Below are positions 5,932 through 6,140 of a stretch of DNA of 6,140 nucleotides, piece by piece (positions within the stretch are counted from its first letter, which is position 1; each line of letters begins with the position of its first letter). The notes beneath the pieces were generated by a model, which ran no database searches, was not told the DNA's origin, and worked only from the letters and a program-made list of their open reading frames with translations. The DNA comes from Turicibacter sp. (GTDB taxonomy: Bacteria > Bacillota > Bacilli > MOL361 > Turicibacteraceae): contig JAUMTV010000156.1 of assembly GCA_030531025.1 (NCBI GenBank), forward strand, positions 1-6,140. The letters are read 5' to 3'. A program made the position numbers and the translations under genes.

Positions 5932-6140
5932 ATGAAAGTAGTTGCATTTGGTTGTCGCGAAGATGAATGATCGAGTTTCAAAAAATTTTCTAACAAATTA
6001 GGGTGTGAGGTAACTTGTCATGCGGCATCATTATCGTTAGAGAACTGACATCTTTGTGAAGGCTATGACACTGTGACAATCTTAAATAGTGAAACAAACC
6101 GAAAGTGATTAATCGAATGAAAAGAAAGAGGAATTAATTA
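5932..6140 (+). pseudogene. D-2-hydroxyacid (lactate-type) dehydrogenase, 5' end, interrupted by four in-frame TGA codons
   Basis: Starting at ATG 5932, the frame reads MKVVAFGCREDE, then continues past stops through FKKFSNKLGCEVTCHAA, SLSLEN, HLCEGYDTVTILNSETNRK and KERGIN to the window edge. This resembles the N-terminal catalytic-domain start of D-lactate dehydrogenase/VanH-type enzymes, which reduce 2-keto acids with NADH. The first betaalpha unit, the 'REDE' segment, the 'L-x-x-E-N-x-H-L-x-x-G-Y-D-x-V' segment and the 'L-x-x-x-K-E-x-G-I' helix are recognisable. In-frame TGA codons occur at 5968, 6046, 6106 and 6118 (codons 13, 39, 59 and 63). No TAA, TAG or obvious frameshift occurs in 69 codons. 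The promoter and ribosome site appear intact. The NAD-binding domain and active site lie outside the window. The likeliest reading is a decaying pseudogene; UGA recoding or acquisition from a UGA-recoding genome is the alternative. The family call rests on remembered patterns, not an alignment. Confidence 0.65.

Noticed and set aside
5932..5970. Twelve-residue ORF (MKVVAFGCREDE) as a leader peptide
   Set aside because: Homology to a dehydrogenase N-terminus continues in the same frame beyond the stop, so a broken gene explains it better.

Overview
The window is AT-rich, with strong AAAGGAGG-type ribosome binding sites, a textbook sigma-A promoter, lipoprotein signal peptides and a U-tract hairpin terminator. 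These point to a low-GC Bacillota (Firmicutes). Protein style suggests an anaerobic gut lineage (Turicibacter/Erysipelotrichia or Clostridia type), but the genus cannot be fixed by eye. The standard genetic code applies to the intact genes: tryptophan is TGG wherever I checked, and three genes end in TGA.

The centre (about 5.78 kb down to 1.76 kb, minus strand) is one five-gene zinc-uptake operon. In transcription order it encodes: (1) a 100-aa membrane-anchored His/Cys-rich protein; (2) a zinc-binding lipoprotein, TTG start, in which a whole ZinT domain is nested inside the ZnuA fold; (3) the ATPase ZnuC; (4) the permease ZnuB; (5) a small lipoprotein with a CCGNDG motif. Genes 2-5 are chained by 1-, 4- and 4-nt overlaps, and each downstream ribosome binding site lies inside the last codons of the gene before. 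A TTGACA-17-TAGAAT promoter drives the operon. A Fur-family 7-1-7 palindrome sits on the expected transcription start, so metal-dependent repression is likely. A strong hairpin terminator at 1756-1800 closes the operon.

Downstream of the terminator (69-1601, minus strand) is a separate 510-aa gene encoding a predicted seven-bladed beta-propeller with a cysteine-rich C-terminal third and no signal peptide. Its function is unknown.

At the right edge, divergent to the operon, is the start of a D-2-hydroxyacid (lactate-type) dehydrogenase gene on the plus strand. Its extended -10 promoter and ribosome binding site look intact, but the 69 visible codons contain four in-frame stops, all TGA, with no obvious frameshift. 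It is most likely a pseudogene, though the all-TGA pattern deserves checking.

Main points of interest are the nested ZinT-in-ZnuA architecture with an apparent swap of two metal ligands, the two accessory proteins bracketing the transporter, and the TGA-only interrupted dehydrogenase.
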